Below, piece by piece: positions 1-8,577 of a stretch of 64,000 nucleotides of DNA. The stretch's first letter is position 1. Every line of letters starts with the position of its first letter. Made by a program: the position numbers and the translations under genes. The notes under the pieces were generated by a model. It was not told the DNA's origin. It did not search any database and saw nothing but the letters and a program-made list of their open reading frames with translations. Origin of the DNA: DASRHD01 sp035485575 (GTDB lineage: Bacteria > Verrucomicrobiota > Verrucomicrobiia > Opitutales > Opitutaceae); the NCBI GenBank assembly GCA_035485575.1, contig DATHNW010000033.1:62001-126000 (forward strand). Reading direction: 5' to 3'.

Positions 1-1993
1 GGATGCCCGGCAGGCGCTTGCCTCCGTAAATTGAGTCATGCTGGTAATGGAAGTCGCTCCACGTGTAGGCCTGCTGCAGCGTCACCTGCTGTTGCGATCC
101 ATTGGCTGACGGGTTTGGCGAGGTCCTTCCGCCTTCCTGCCACAGCACGGTTTTCAGCGCCAATTCGATCCCTTGGTGGGTCGTGGGCGTGGCGTTCTCT
201 TCGGCCGTCACGACGGGCGAAACGGACGGGGGCGAAACCACCGCCGTCAGGATTTCATTCTTCAAGTCCGAGTGATAGTAGCTGAGGCTCCACTGGGAAA
301 TTCCGGCATCGCCCTGGGTTCCGAATTCCACCGTGGTGGCGGTTGCCGGCAGGATGTCGCGGTTGTAATTCTGCGTCGCCGTCGACCCTCCGGAGAAGGA
401 CCAGGCGCTTTCCGGCTCGACGGAGCGGCTCACGTTGGCGAAGACCTCCACGTCGGGGGTCAGATTATAGCGCGCGCCCAGTCGCGGCGCGAGGTAGTAA
501 CGGTTCTGGCTGTACTTTCTCGGCCCTGTTCCCTGGGGAGGAAAGCGCGTGTAGGTGATCTGGCTCTCGCGCACGACGTCGATCAATTGAACGCCCGTGG
601 TGATCCAAAGATTCTTCACCACTTCCGAGTCGTTGCTGGCGAGCAGCACGTTGTCCGCTGATCCATTGTAATTGGCCTGCTTGAGCAAAGTGTAGAAGCC
701 AATCGGAGCGCCATGATAGTTGGCGGGCGGTCCAGCGTAGTTGGTGTAGGCGTAGTCCTTAACCCCGCCATTCACCTGTGTCGTGGAGTCCACGGCCACG
801 GTGGTGGTGCTCTGTCCCGCAAACGCGTTGTCGGTCCGGGTGTATTTCAAGCGGCCGGTCAGGTCATCCTGCCACCAATTGCTCCGTTCGGCGCCGTTGA
901 TGATGATCGGGTAGTTGTGAAAGACGACGCCCAGCTCCAGCTTCGAATCGGCGTCGATCTTGTACGTCGTCTTGCTTCCGAGCCAGGTCGATCCGGGCTG
1001 AATGCGATTCGAATTCGCGATGAGGCTGGCCGGATTGGCCTGCGTCGGGTCCGCGATGAGTTGGGCCTTGGTCAGGGCCCCCGGATTGCTGAAATTCGTG
1101 TAGCCGTGGCGCAGATAAAACCGCGTCTCCAGGTTCGGATTGATGCGATAGCCGAAATTGGCCTCCAGGCGGGCGCTCCGCGATTGCGAGTGGACCTGGT
1201 AGCCGTGCCGGTCGGAATAGGTAAGGCTCGTGTAGTAGTCGAACTTGCCGTTCACGGCCCCATAGCTGAGCTGTCCTTTGTAGTACCCGAAGCTCCCCGC
1301 CTCGACACGCACCTGGTTTCCCGGCGCGCTGATTCCGGTGTTCGAGACGTAGTTGATCGCTCCGCCCAAGGTCAGCGCGCCATAGTCGAAAGCATTCGCT
1401 CCACGGAGAACCTCGACGTAGTTCAGTCCGAGCGGTTCGAACAATTCGAAGGGCGTACCGCCCGGTCCCGTCACCGGCAGGCCATCGAACAGGAAAAGCG
1501 CGCCCGAGCGGAAAAATCCCGTTCCCCGGTTGAGGCCCGAGCCACGGATTGAGATGCGGATGGCATCCTGGCCGCCGGCGGATTGCGCATACACGCCAGG
1601 CTGAAGGGCCAGAACGTCCGCGGCGGTGGAGACGCGGCTTTTTTCGAATGCTTCCGCTGTGACCAAGCTTGTTCCGCCCGGGATCTCGGACAGTACGGCC
1701 GCCGCGAGATCCGCACTCGGCGCGGTGGGTGATTGCACGGTTCCTGAGACGATCACTTTCGAGAGTTCGGCGGGCGCCGCTCCACCCGCGGAAGAAGCTG
1801 ATGCGGAATCGGTGGCTTCGGCGGCAATCGTCGAGCGGGAAAATGATCCCGCAATCATTATGGTTCCAAGCAGCGCGGCCGGGAGCAGGCGAAATTTAAA
1901 GTAATTGAACTGCCGGTGACTATTTTTGCTGACCGGCGACGAATCGCCGAAGGAGGAAAGCCCCCCCTGTGATGAATGGAAATTAACGGACAT
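1..1993 (-). CDS. TonB-dependent outer-membrane receptor (3' end beyond window)
   Basis: This is an outer-membrane beta-barrel importer that takes up a ligand using TonB energy. About 664 residues are visible and the frame is still open at base 1, so the C-terminal barrel is missing. The start is ATG at 1993. A hydrophobic export signal (LLPAALLGTIMIAGSF) lies at about residues 33-50, after an unusually long basic and polar N-terminus. The plug domain follows, with a stretch reading SIRGSGLNRG and then VEVLRGANAFDYGALTLGG, the usual plug-end signature. Repeated aromatic beta strands after that match a barrel. The ligand cannot be told from sequence. No partner transporter lies nearby. The family assignment is firm; substrate is unknown. 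Confidence 0.9.
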   Translation of the reverse strand, partial: MSVNFHSSQGGLSSFGDSSPVSKNSHRQFNYFKFRLLPAALLGTIMIAGSFSRSTIAAEATDSASASSAGGAAPAELSKVIVSGTVQSPTAPSADLAAAVLSEIPGGTSLVTAEAFEKSRVSTAADVLALQPGVYAQSAGGQDAIRISIRGSGLNRGTGFFRSGALFLFDGLPVTGPGGTPFELFEPLGLNYVEVLRGANAFDYGALTLGGAINYVSNTGISAPGNQVRVEAGSFGYYKGQLSYGAVNGKFDYYTSLTYSDRHGYQVHSQSRSARLEANFGYRINPNLETRFYLRHGYTNFSNPGALTKAQLIADPTQANPASLIANSNRIQPGSTWLGSKTTYKIDADSKLELGVVFHNYPIIINGAERSNWWQDDLTGRLKYTRTDNAFAGQSTTTVAVDSTTQVNGGVKDYAYTNYAGPPANYHGAPIGFYTLLKQANYNGSADNVLLASNDSEVVKNLWITTGVQLIDVVRESQITYTRFPPQGTGPRKYSQNRYYLAPRLGARYNLTPDVEVFANVSRSVEPESAWSFSGGSTATQNYNRDILPATATTVEFGTQGDAGISQWSLSYYHSDLKNEILTAVVSPPSVSPVVTAEENATPTTHQGIELALKTVLWQEGGRTSPNPSANGSQQQVTLQQAYTWSDFHYQHDSIYGGKRLPGI

Positions 1994-2912
1994 TTTTTTA
2001 ATGATGGTGAGTGTGGGAATGGCAGGATGTTTCGCCTCCCCGGTTGACCGGCGGATGCATTCGGCCCGGCCTGGAGGCGTCCGTGGGACGACAGATTCCC
2101 TCGATCGCACAGCAGGAGCCAGTGGGCTGGGTGAGCGTCCCGGTTGTCCGGACGGCGCTCAAAAAAGGATAATCAGGCTGAAGCGCTTTGCCTTTGATCA
2201 ACACCGCGCAATCCGATGGCTGCGTAGGCTGCTGACGGACGACAAAACCGCAGGTTAACGGCACTCCGGATGTCCGGCCGCACCACTGTAATCCATATAG
2301 AACTAGTAGGGATTAATGTCGCAAGTCAACATGTTTGATTCTGGAAAATCAATAAATTCGCAAGATTTTGCTTATAAATCGGTTAATTAATCTTTTCTCC
2401 GACGATAAATGCGAGCGTTGTGATGGATTAGAGCCTTCCCTTCACGGCGCTGCCTCACGTCGACTGACCGGCCCCCTATCCAAAATTGCACGCTAATCGG
2501 ATCCTTTTCGACCTGTATTTCCCAAGTTCAAAAGCCACTGACCTTTCCCGTGGTGGGCTAACACTTCGATTGCCGGACGAAAATGGCCGACTCTCTATGT
2601 AAGTCGGTACAGGCCTCCCAGAAAAGAGCTGCTGAGGCAAAAGATCCGGACAGTCACTGCAGTTTCGGTTCTGATCAGCGAAGGGTTTGCGCGTGCCCCT
2701 GCCAAAACCCTTTCTTTTTGCTTTTATCGAAGCATTCATGCTCAGGTAATCTTCGCCGGAACGATCGGCGCCCCTTTTCCTTGGAAACCCCGATCAACCC
2801 GTGCGTCCGGCCATCAAAATTGATCATCCCCATCAGAAGCTCGCCAATCCAGACCATGACACTCCTGTGCATTCCGTACTTTGGCCTTTGAATCAGCGGC
2901 AAATTGGAAGCC
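1994..2912. other. Long intergenic region without a supported gene
   Basis: About 920 bases separate two divergently transcribed genes. Bases 1994-2330 are the probable leader of the TonB receptor and contain the dyad at 2289-2315. Bases 2330-2420 are strikingly AT-rich compared with the surroundings. The remainder has only short reading frames with poor starts and no recognisable product. I see no riboswitch consensus that I can defend. Confidence 0.5.
2289..2315 (-). promoter_or_regulatory. 27-bp dyad upstream of the TonB receptor
   Basis: Read on the minus strand, TAATCC and GGATTA form perfect 6-bp arms around a 15-base AT-rich centre, with two further symmetric bases inside. A TTGACT element that could serve as a -35 box lies just upstream at 2324-2329, although no good -10 box sits at the ideal distance. 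The position, about 300 bases before the receptor start, suggests an operator overlapping a promoter. The regulator is unknown. Confidence 0.35.
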
Positions 2913-5828
2913 ATGGTGATTTTACTGCTCTTCTTCTGCTCCGGTGCGACGGCCTTGGTTTATGAAGTAATCTGGTCGAAATATCTGGCACTGCTCTTCG
3001 GCAGCACCATCCAGGCACAAACTGTCGTGCTGGCGGTCTTCATGGGTGGGCTCGCCTTGGGCAATAAATTCTTCAGCGGTCGTGCCGACCGTGCCCGTCA
3101 TCCGCTGGCCATTTATGGCTGCATCGAAATCGCCATCGGGCTCTATGCGGTTGTTTTTCCCCTCCTCTACCGTGGGGCCGACGCCATCTTTGCTTTCGCC
3201 GGCTCCGGCCTGCTGGATCACAGCGTCTGGCTGCTCCTGCTCAAAGGACTGCTCAGCGCCGGATTGCTGGGCGGGCCGACGCTTCTTATGGGCGGCACAC
3301 TGCCCATCCTGGCAGCCTGGCTGCAGAAGCACACGACCGATGCCGGCCGTCGATCCGCGCGGTTCTACTCGACGAACAGCTTGGGCGCGGTTTGCGGCGC
3401 GGGCCTGGCCGGATTTTTCCTGATTCCGGACTACGGCCTGCCGACCACCATCAATCTCACCGCCCTGGTCAACGTGCTCATCGGCCTGGCGGCGGTTCTG
3501 ATCGCGAGAAAGCCGGCCGCGCCGCTTCCGGCCGTGGGCCAGGATCGGGAAACGCCGCCCACTGGCCAGCCGCAGGCGGCCATCAATCTCTTTCGATGGG
3601 CCTGCCTCGTGGTGGCATTGACCGGCGCCGTTTCGATGGGCCTGGAGGTGCTGGCCTCGCGCTGCCTCTGCCTGATCTTCGGTTCCTCCCTGCAGGCCTT
3701 CGCAATGGTGCTGATGGCATTCATCCTCGGCATCGGTCTCGGCAGTGCGCTGATTGCATCCCCGCGCTATCGCCCCTGGCCCAAGGGCGTCACGGCCGTC
3801 CTCCTGCTTTGTGCCGCCGTGCTGATCGGCGTGGTGGTCTGCAACCTGGTCAATCTCGTGGAGATTTACCGCTATGCACGCAGCGGCTTGAGCACGACGG
3901 CCGTGGGTTATCGCTATTACCAAGTTTTTATGTCCGTGATGTCGCTCGGCGTGCTCGGCCTGCCGGCGGCGGCCCTGGGCGCTGTATTGCCACTTTGGAT
4001 ACGAGTTGTGTCGGGCACGTCGCCCCTGCTCGGCGACCGCGTTGGCCGTCTGCTGGCCTGGAACACGCTGGGCGCGGTGGGCGGGGTGCTGATGACAGGG
4101 TTCGTGCTGATGCCGGGGATCGGCCTGCGCGGTTCGCTGGCCGCGCTGGCGCTGGTGGCGGCCAGTGCTGCGATCATCACGGCACTGGCGACAAAACAGC
4201 GCATTGCCGCCGTGGCCGGGGCAATCGTGGCCCTGGGTTTGGCGATGGTGGCAGCCCGGGACGATGCCGGCTGGCGGTATGCGCTGAGCGCCGGGATGTT
4301 TCGCCTGCATGAGACCGATCCCTCCCTGTTTCCCATCGCCGACCGGCTCAAGGTGGCCCAGCTGCTGTTTTATGAAGACGCGGCTGATGCCACCGTGTCG
4401 GTCGAGCGCGACGAAGACGGCCCCTCCTCGGAACTGGTCCTGCGCATCAACGGCAAGGCAGACGCCTCCTCGCACAGTGATTTGTCCACTCAGATCCTGC
4501 TGGGCCAGCTACCCCTGATGATGAAGCCGGACAGCAAAGACGTTTTCTGTTTTGGCCTGGGCAGCGGGATCACGGCGGGAACCGTGCTGGGTTATCCCAT
4601 CGGGCACCTGACCGTGGCTGAAAACTGTGAACCCGTGCTGCGCGCCGCGAAGCTTTTCGAGCCTTGGAATCAAGGCGTGCTCACGGACCGCCGTGTCCAC
4701 CTCTACCGCGAGGATGCGCGAACCGTCCTGAAACTCAGCCCGCAAAAATACGACGCGATCATTTCCGAGCCCTCCAATCCATGGATGGTCAACGTCGGGA
4801 GCGTGTTCAGCTACGAATTTTATCGGCTGGCGGCCGGGCGGCTCAAGCCCGGCGGCATCATGACGCAATGGTTCCACACCTATGACATGGACGATGCCAC
4901 GGTCGACCTCGTGCTGCGCACCTTCGCGACCGTGTTTCCCCATATGGAGATTTGGGATGCCAGTCCCGGCGATATCATCCTGCTCGGCTCGGACCGTCCG
5001 TGGAGCTCCGATCCCGAGACCTACCGCCGCGCCTTCACCCTGGAAGGGCCGCGCCGCGATCTGGCGCCCATCGGCCTGACCACGCCGGAGGCGGTCCTCG
5101 CGCGGCAGTTCGCCTCGCAGCGCACGGCCTTTGCGGTGGCCGCGCCCGGTCCGATCCAAAGGGACGATTTTCCCCTGCTCGAATACGCCGCCCCGCGCGC
5201 CATGTACATTTACAGTGGCCAGCAGGCCCAGCGCCTGCAGCACTTCGATGAGCGCACCTACCAATCCTACATCGCGCCCCTGGAAAAAAACCGCGTGCTG
5301 GCACAACTGGACGATGCTGCCTTAAAGGGCATTTTCTGTGATTTTTTCCCCTCGGTGAACCCGGGCTTGCAGCAATTCGTGCGCCTGCGGGTGGAGGGCG
5401 AGCTGGCTCCCGATTCACGCCTGCGGTCCATCCCCTGCATTTTTCGCGGGGCGAACGATGTGCTCGTCTTCGAGCCCTCGCTGGCACGGACCAATCCCGT
5501 TGTCCAACGCCTCTCCAACGCGGAGGCCGCGCTGGGCAGCAGCTCGGGAAATTGGTCCCAAGCCGTCGAAGAAATCAAAAGCGCGCTCGATTCCGTCCAG
5601 GCTTACGATGCCCAGGGCGCGGGCTGGTCGGCGGCTCATTACGCCTACCTGGCCGCCGAGGTGAGTTTGCGCCTCGGCCAGGAAGCACAGGCAAAGGCGC
5701 TTGTCTTGCGCGGCCTGCAACTGGAGCCCACTTCAGAGGAGCTTCGCTATCTTTCGCGGATTCTCGTCCGCGAAAAGATCCTGCAGCCAGCGGAGGTTCC
5801 TTCCGCTACCGATATTGCGGGCGGCTGA
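2913..5828 (+). CDS. Polytopic membrane protein with spermidine-synthase-like domain
   Basis: This 971-residue protein is a fusion of a multi-pass membrane region (about residues 1-430, many hydrophobic helices) with a cytoplasmic class I methyltransferase-fold domain of the spermidine synthase family. In the latter, FGLGSG (about residue 546) is the nucleotide-like binding loop and SEPSNPW occupies the place of the catalytic-site motif. The canonical aminopropyltransferase Asp in that motif appears as Glu, so true polyamine synthesis is doubtful. A C-terminal helical region of about 200 residues looks TPR-like. ATG at 2913 was chosen because GGAAG precedes it; an in-frame TTG at 2904 is an alternative. 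It stands alone with no operon partner. The biological substrate is unknown. Confidence 0.8.
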   Translation: MVILLLFFCSGATALVYEVIWSKYLALLFGSTIQAQTVVLAVFMGGLALGNKFFSGRADRARHPLAIYGCIEIAIGLYAVVFPLLYRGADAIFAFAGSGLLDHSVWLLLLKGLLSAGLLGGPTLLMGGTLPILAAWLQKHTTDAGRRSARFYSTNSLGAVCGAGLAGFFLIPDYGLPTTINLTALVNVLIGLAAVLIARKPAAPLPAVGQDRETPPTGQPQAAINLFRWACLVVALTGAVSMGLEVLASRCLCLIFGSSLQAFAMVLMAFILGIGLGSALIASPRYRPWPKGVTAVLLLCAAVLIGVVVCNLVNLVEIYRYARSGLSTTAVGYRYYQVFMSVMSLGVLGLPAAALGAVLPLWIRVVSGTSPLLGDRVGRLLAWNTLGAVGGVLMTGFVLMPGIGLRGSLAALALVAASAAIITALATKQRIAAVAGAIVALGLAMVAARDDAGWRYALSAGMFRLHETDPSLFPIADRLKVAQLLFYEDAADATVSVERDEDGPSSELVLRINGKADASSHSDLSTQILLGQLPLMMKPDSKDVFCFGLGSGITAGTVLGYPIGHLTVAENCEPVLRAAKLFEPWNQGVLTDRRVHLYREDARTVLKLSPQKYDAIISEPSNPWMVNVGSVFSYEFYRLAAGRLKPGGIMTQWFHTYDMDDATVDLVLRTFATVFPHMEIWDASPGDIILLGSDRPWSSDPETYRRAFTLEGPRRDLAPIGLTTPEAVLARQFASQRTAFAVAAPGPIQRDDFPLLEYAAPRAMYIYSGQQAQRLQHFDERTYQSYIAPLEKNRVLAQLDDAALKGIFCDFFPSVNPGLQQFVRLRVEGELAPDSRLRSIPCIFRGANDVLVFEPSLARTNPVVQRLSNAEAALGSSSGNWSQAVEEIKSALDSVQAYDAQGAGWSAAHYAYLAAEVSLRLGQEAQAKALVLRGLQLEPTSEELRYLSRILVREKILQPAEVPSATDIAGG

Positions 5829-5847
5829 TCGGCCCGCGTTTCAGGTT

Positions 5848-6462
5848 TCAGTCTCGCAACGCGGCGATTTTTTGCTGTGCCTCGCGCCAGATTTTTTTCA
5901 GCGCGGCGAAATCCTCGTCACGACTGCGACTCTCGATGACATAATCGAATTTGCCGGCCTCGCGCAGTTCCGTCTCGGCCGTGCGCAACCGGCGCGCGAT
6001 CTCCTCCTCGCTGTCCTTGCCGCGCCCGGCCAGCCGTGCACACAGTTCAGCCACCGGCACATTGATGAAGACGGTCGCCATGTGCCGGCGCAGCGGGGGA
6101 TTCGTCGCCGCCACCCGGCGGAAATGGTCCACGCCCTGCACGTCGAGATTGATGACCAGGCTGTGCCCGGCCGCGAGGGGCCCGAGCACGCTCGCGGCCA
6201 GTGTGCCATAGCGGTGCATGCCATGAACGTATGCCCACTCGAGAAATTCACCGGCATCGATCTTTTCGTCGAACTGCGCGGATGTGAGAAAATGGTAGTG
6301 CACGCCGTCTACCTCCCCCGGCCGCGGCGATCGCGTGGTGGCGGTGATGACGCGGGCAAATCCCGGCGTCTCCGCCACGAACCGGTCGCAGAGCGTGGTC
6401 TTGCCCGAACCCGCCGGACCGGCGAGGACAAGCAACACCGCGGTTTCGGCCGGCGTGGTCAT
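5848..6462 (-). CDS. gmk: Guanylate kinase
   Basis: The enzyme phosphorylates GMP to GDP with ATP in the cytoplasm, in purine nucleotide salvage and synthesis. The 204-residue product has the P-loop GPAGSGKTTL near the N-terminus, then the GMP-binding region TTRSPRPGEVDGVHYHF and the downstream VINLDVQG segment, all family hallmarks. The length is normal for Gmk. The start ATG at 6462 places the P-loop at the usual distance; a longer frame upstream overlaps the preceding membrane gene and is unlikely. It is the last gene of a minus-strand set miaB, membrane protein, gmk, with only 10 bases before it, which suggests cotranscription. Confidence 0.95.
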   Translation of the reverse strand: MTTPAETAVLLVLAGPAGSGKTTLCDRFVAETPGFARVITATTRSPRPGEVDGVHYHFLTSAQFDEKIDAGEFLEWAYVHGMHRYGTLAASVLGPLAAGHSLVINLDVQGVDHFRRVAATNPPLRRHMATVFINVPVAELCARLAGRGKDSEEEIARRLRTAETELREAGKFDYVIESRSRDEDFAALKKIWREAQQKIAALRD

Positions 6463-6472
6463 CACAGGTAAG

Positions 6473-7012
6473 TCAATAGGTGAAGGCCACCACGCACAGC
6501 AGTAGCCCGTAGCCCAGCAAAGCGCCACCCACCGTGCGCGGCCGGCCACTCGTCGAGAAAAGCCACTGGAAGAAATCCCGCAGCCGCCAGGGCTGCGCGC
6601 CCAGCCAGAGCGCAAGCACGATGCAGAGATAGACAAACGCCGTCAGAAGGCACAGCTGCGGATGGTCGAAATTCATGTAGCCCGCCATCAACACCGGCCA
6701 GGCGGCAAGCAGTGTGAGGATGGCCAGGCCTCGCACCGCTAGAAAATCCGGCACAAAGAAAAATGCCAGCACCGCCACCAGCGCAAAGCCAATGAAGATC
6801 GGCACGCGATAATCCCCAAAATCAGCCGAGGAAAGGTTCCAGATGCGCTCGAGGAACCACCCCGCGCCGCCATAAAAAAACACGAAGGTCGCGGCGCGCG
6901 AACGCGGCAGGGACTTGAACATCGCAATGATGGCTGGCGTGCCGGCAAGCAGCGCCGCGCCGAGAGCGGCGAGCAGCACGCCGGGAAGAAGGGTGGCAAG
7001 GAGCAGGGACAT
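6473..7012 (-). CDS. Unknown integral membrane protein
   Basis: The product has 179 residues and is hydrophobic throughout, with about five predicted transmembrane helices (for example MSLLLATLLPGVLLAALGA at the start and LCLLTAFVYLCIVLALWLG later). I do not recognise the family. It sits between miaB (23 bases away) and gmk (10 bases away) on the same strand, so it is probably cotranscribed with both. No catalytic motif is visible and no function can be assigned. Confidence 0.75.
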   Translation of the reverse strand: MSLLLATLLPGVLLAALGAALLAGTPAIIAMFKSLPRSRAATFVFFYGGAGWFLERIWNLSSADFGDYRVPIFIGFALVAVLAFFFVPDFLAVRGLAILTLLAAWPVLMAGYMNFDHPQLCLLTAFVYLCIVLALWLGAQPWRLRDFFQWLFSTSGRPRTVGGALLGYGLLLCVVAFTY

Positions 7013-7035
7013 GGAGGAGATCGGGAGCTGAGAGT

Positions 7036-8472
7036 CTAGAGTCGTGAGCCGGAAAGAAAGGCTGAAGTTTGGGGCTCGACTCTAGGCTCCGGACTGTTGA
7101 CTCCGGCCAACACGATCTCGCCATATAGCGTGCTCACGGTGGCGCGCTCGATGCGCAGCGGCACGAGCCGGCCGGTCAGCCGGTCGCTGGCGTCAAACAC
7201 CGCCACGCGGTTGCCGCGCGTGCGTCCGGTGAAGCGCCGGCCGGTCTTGTCCCGGCCCTCGACCAGCACTTCCTCGGTTTTGCCCAGGAGTGACTGGTTC
7301 CGGCGCAGTGAATTCTCGTGGAGCAGATCGAGCAGGATCTGGTTGCGCTGCTCCTTCACTTCATCGGGCACCTGTTCCGGCATCCCGGCGGCAGGCGTGC
7401 CGGTGCGAATGGAATATTTGAAAACATAGGCCATGTCGTAGTTGGCCGCCTCAAACAGCTCGCGTGTCTGCGCGAAGTCCTCCTCGGTCTCGCCCGGGAA
7501 GCCGACAATGACGTCCGTTGAGAAATACATGTCCGACCGCACGGCGCGCAGCGCGGCCACGATCTCCAGATAGCGCTCGCGCGTGTAGGGCCGGTTCATC
7601 GCACGCAGGACGCGGTTCGAGCCGGACTGCATCGGCAGGTGGACGTACTCGCAAAGTTTCGGCAGACGGCCATAGGCCTCGACCAGGTCCTGCTTGAAAC
7701 CTCGCGGATGTGGCGAGGTGAAGCGGATGCGCTCGATACCGTCCACCGCATGGACTTTCTCCAGCAATTGCACGAAGGGCGATACGCCGCCGGTATGCTC
7801 ATAATCGCGCCGGCCGTAGCTGGTGACGATCTGGCCGAGCAATGTGATCTCCTTCACCCCGCGCGCAGCGAGCTGCCCGACCTCGCGCACGATTTCGTCC
7901 ATCGGCCGCGAACGCTCATCACCGCGCGTCTTCGGGACGATGCAGAAGGCGCAGTCCATATTGCAGCCCTGCTGGATCGAGACAAACGCGCCCACCTGCG
8001 GCGGGGCATCCGGCGACTCGTCCTGCGCAAGCACATGGTCGCGGATTTCGTTCTGCGAGCCGGCTTCCGCCGCCAGATCGATGATCGTCTCGCCCACGGG
8101 CACGCCGGCCTCGCGCGCGGCGCGCAGGTTGTCGAGATGGCCCGGCACCTGGTGGAATTTCTGCGTGCCGACGATCAGGTCCACATCGGGCAGCTGCTCA
8201 AGCAGGTCCGCCCCGCGGTTCTGCGCCATGCAGCCGAGGATGCCGAGGACGAAGTCGGGCCGGCGCCGCTTGCGGGCAAGCGCATAGCCGGCCTTGCCGA
8301 TGGCCTTCTGTTCGGCTGCGTCGCGCACCGCACAGGTGTTGAGCAGCAGGATGTCGCATTCGGCTTCGTCCGCCACGATGCGATAGCCACGGGCACGCAG
8401 CATCGCCGCGACAGCCTCGCTGTCGCGTTCGTTCATCTGGCAGCCGTAGGTTTTGATGTGGACGCGGTTCAT
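7036..8472 (-). CDS. miaB: tRNA-2-methylthio-N6-dimethylallyladenosine synthase
   Basis: MiaB is a radical SAM methylthiotransferase that adds a methylthio group to i6A at position 37 of tRNAs reading UNN codons. The 478-residue product shows the three N-terminal UPF0004 cysteines (YGCQMNERDSE, LNTCAVRDAAE, GCMAQ) that hold the auxiliary 4Fe-4S cluster, followed by the radical SAM motif CNMDCAFC at about residue 170 with IVPKTRG. A TRAM domain fits the C-terminal part (VEGRDKTGRRFTGRTRGN). The start is ATG at 8472 and the length is typical. It is the first gene of a three-gene minus-strand set ending in gmk. Confidence 0.96.
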   Translation of the reverse strand: MNRVHIKTYGCQMNERDSEAVAAMLRARGYRIVADEAECDILLLNTCAVRDAAEQKAIGKAGYALARKRRRPDFVLGILGCMAQNRGADLLEQLPDVDLIVGTQKFHQVPGHLDNLRAAREAGVPVGETIIDLAAEAGSQNEIRDHVLAQDESPDAPPQVGAFVSIQQGCNMDCAFCIVPKTRGDERSRPMDEIVREVGQLAARGVKEITLLGQIVTSYGRRDYEHTGGVSPFVQLLEKVHAVDGIERIRFTSPHPRGFKQDLVEAYGRLPKLCEYVHLPMQSGSNRVLRAMNRPYTRERYLEIVAALRAVRSDMYFSTDVIVGFPGETEEDFAQTRELFEAANYDMAYVFKYSIRTGTPAAGMPEQVPDEVKEQRNQILLDLLHENSLRRNQSLLGKTEEVLVEGRDKTGRRFTGRTRGNRVAVFDASDRLTGRLVPLRIERATVSTLYGEIVLAGVNSPEPRVEPQTSAFLSGSRL

Positions 8473-8577
8473 CCCTGGCGCGCGCTGCGCGCAGAAGGGT
8501 TGTAACTAAACCGGCCGTGGGCCGGGTCAAACGGGATTTCTGTTCGCCAGCCGCAGGCCGAATGCTTTGCTGGGAGC

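Noticed and set aside
31..1552. Plus-strand frames opposite the TonB receptor
   Set aside because: The minus strand carries a continuous receptor with plug and barrel motifs; the plus-strand frames are antisense artefacts of high GC.
2133..2160. GAGCG/CGCTC hairpin next to an A-run as terminator
   Set aside because: On the minus strand, the direction of the receptor transcript, the T-run lies before the stem, not after it; on the plus strand only A follows.
1998..2264. Cobalamin riboswitch before the TonB receptor
   Set aside because: A GCCCACTG-like stretch is present, but the B12-box and other conserved elements do not line up.
2675..2914. 79-codon minus-strand frame upstream of the spermidine-synthase-like gene
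   Set aside because: Arg/Lys-rich end, no recognisable product, atypical start context.
2922..4475. 517-codon minus-strand frame opposite the spermidine-synthase-like gene
   Set aside because: Low-complexity His/Gln/Gly-rich translation with no motif; sense strand has a coherent membrane and enzymatic protein.
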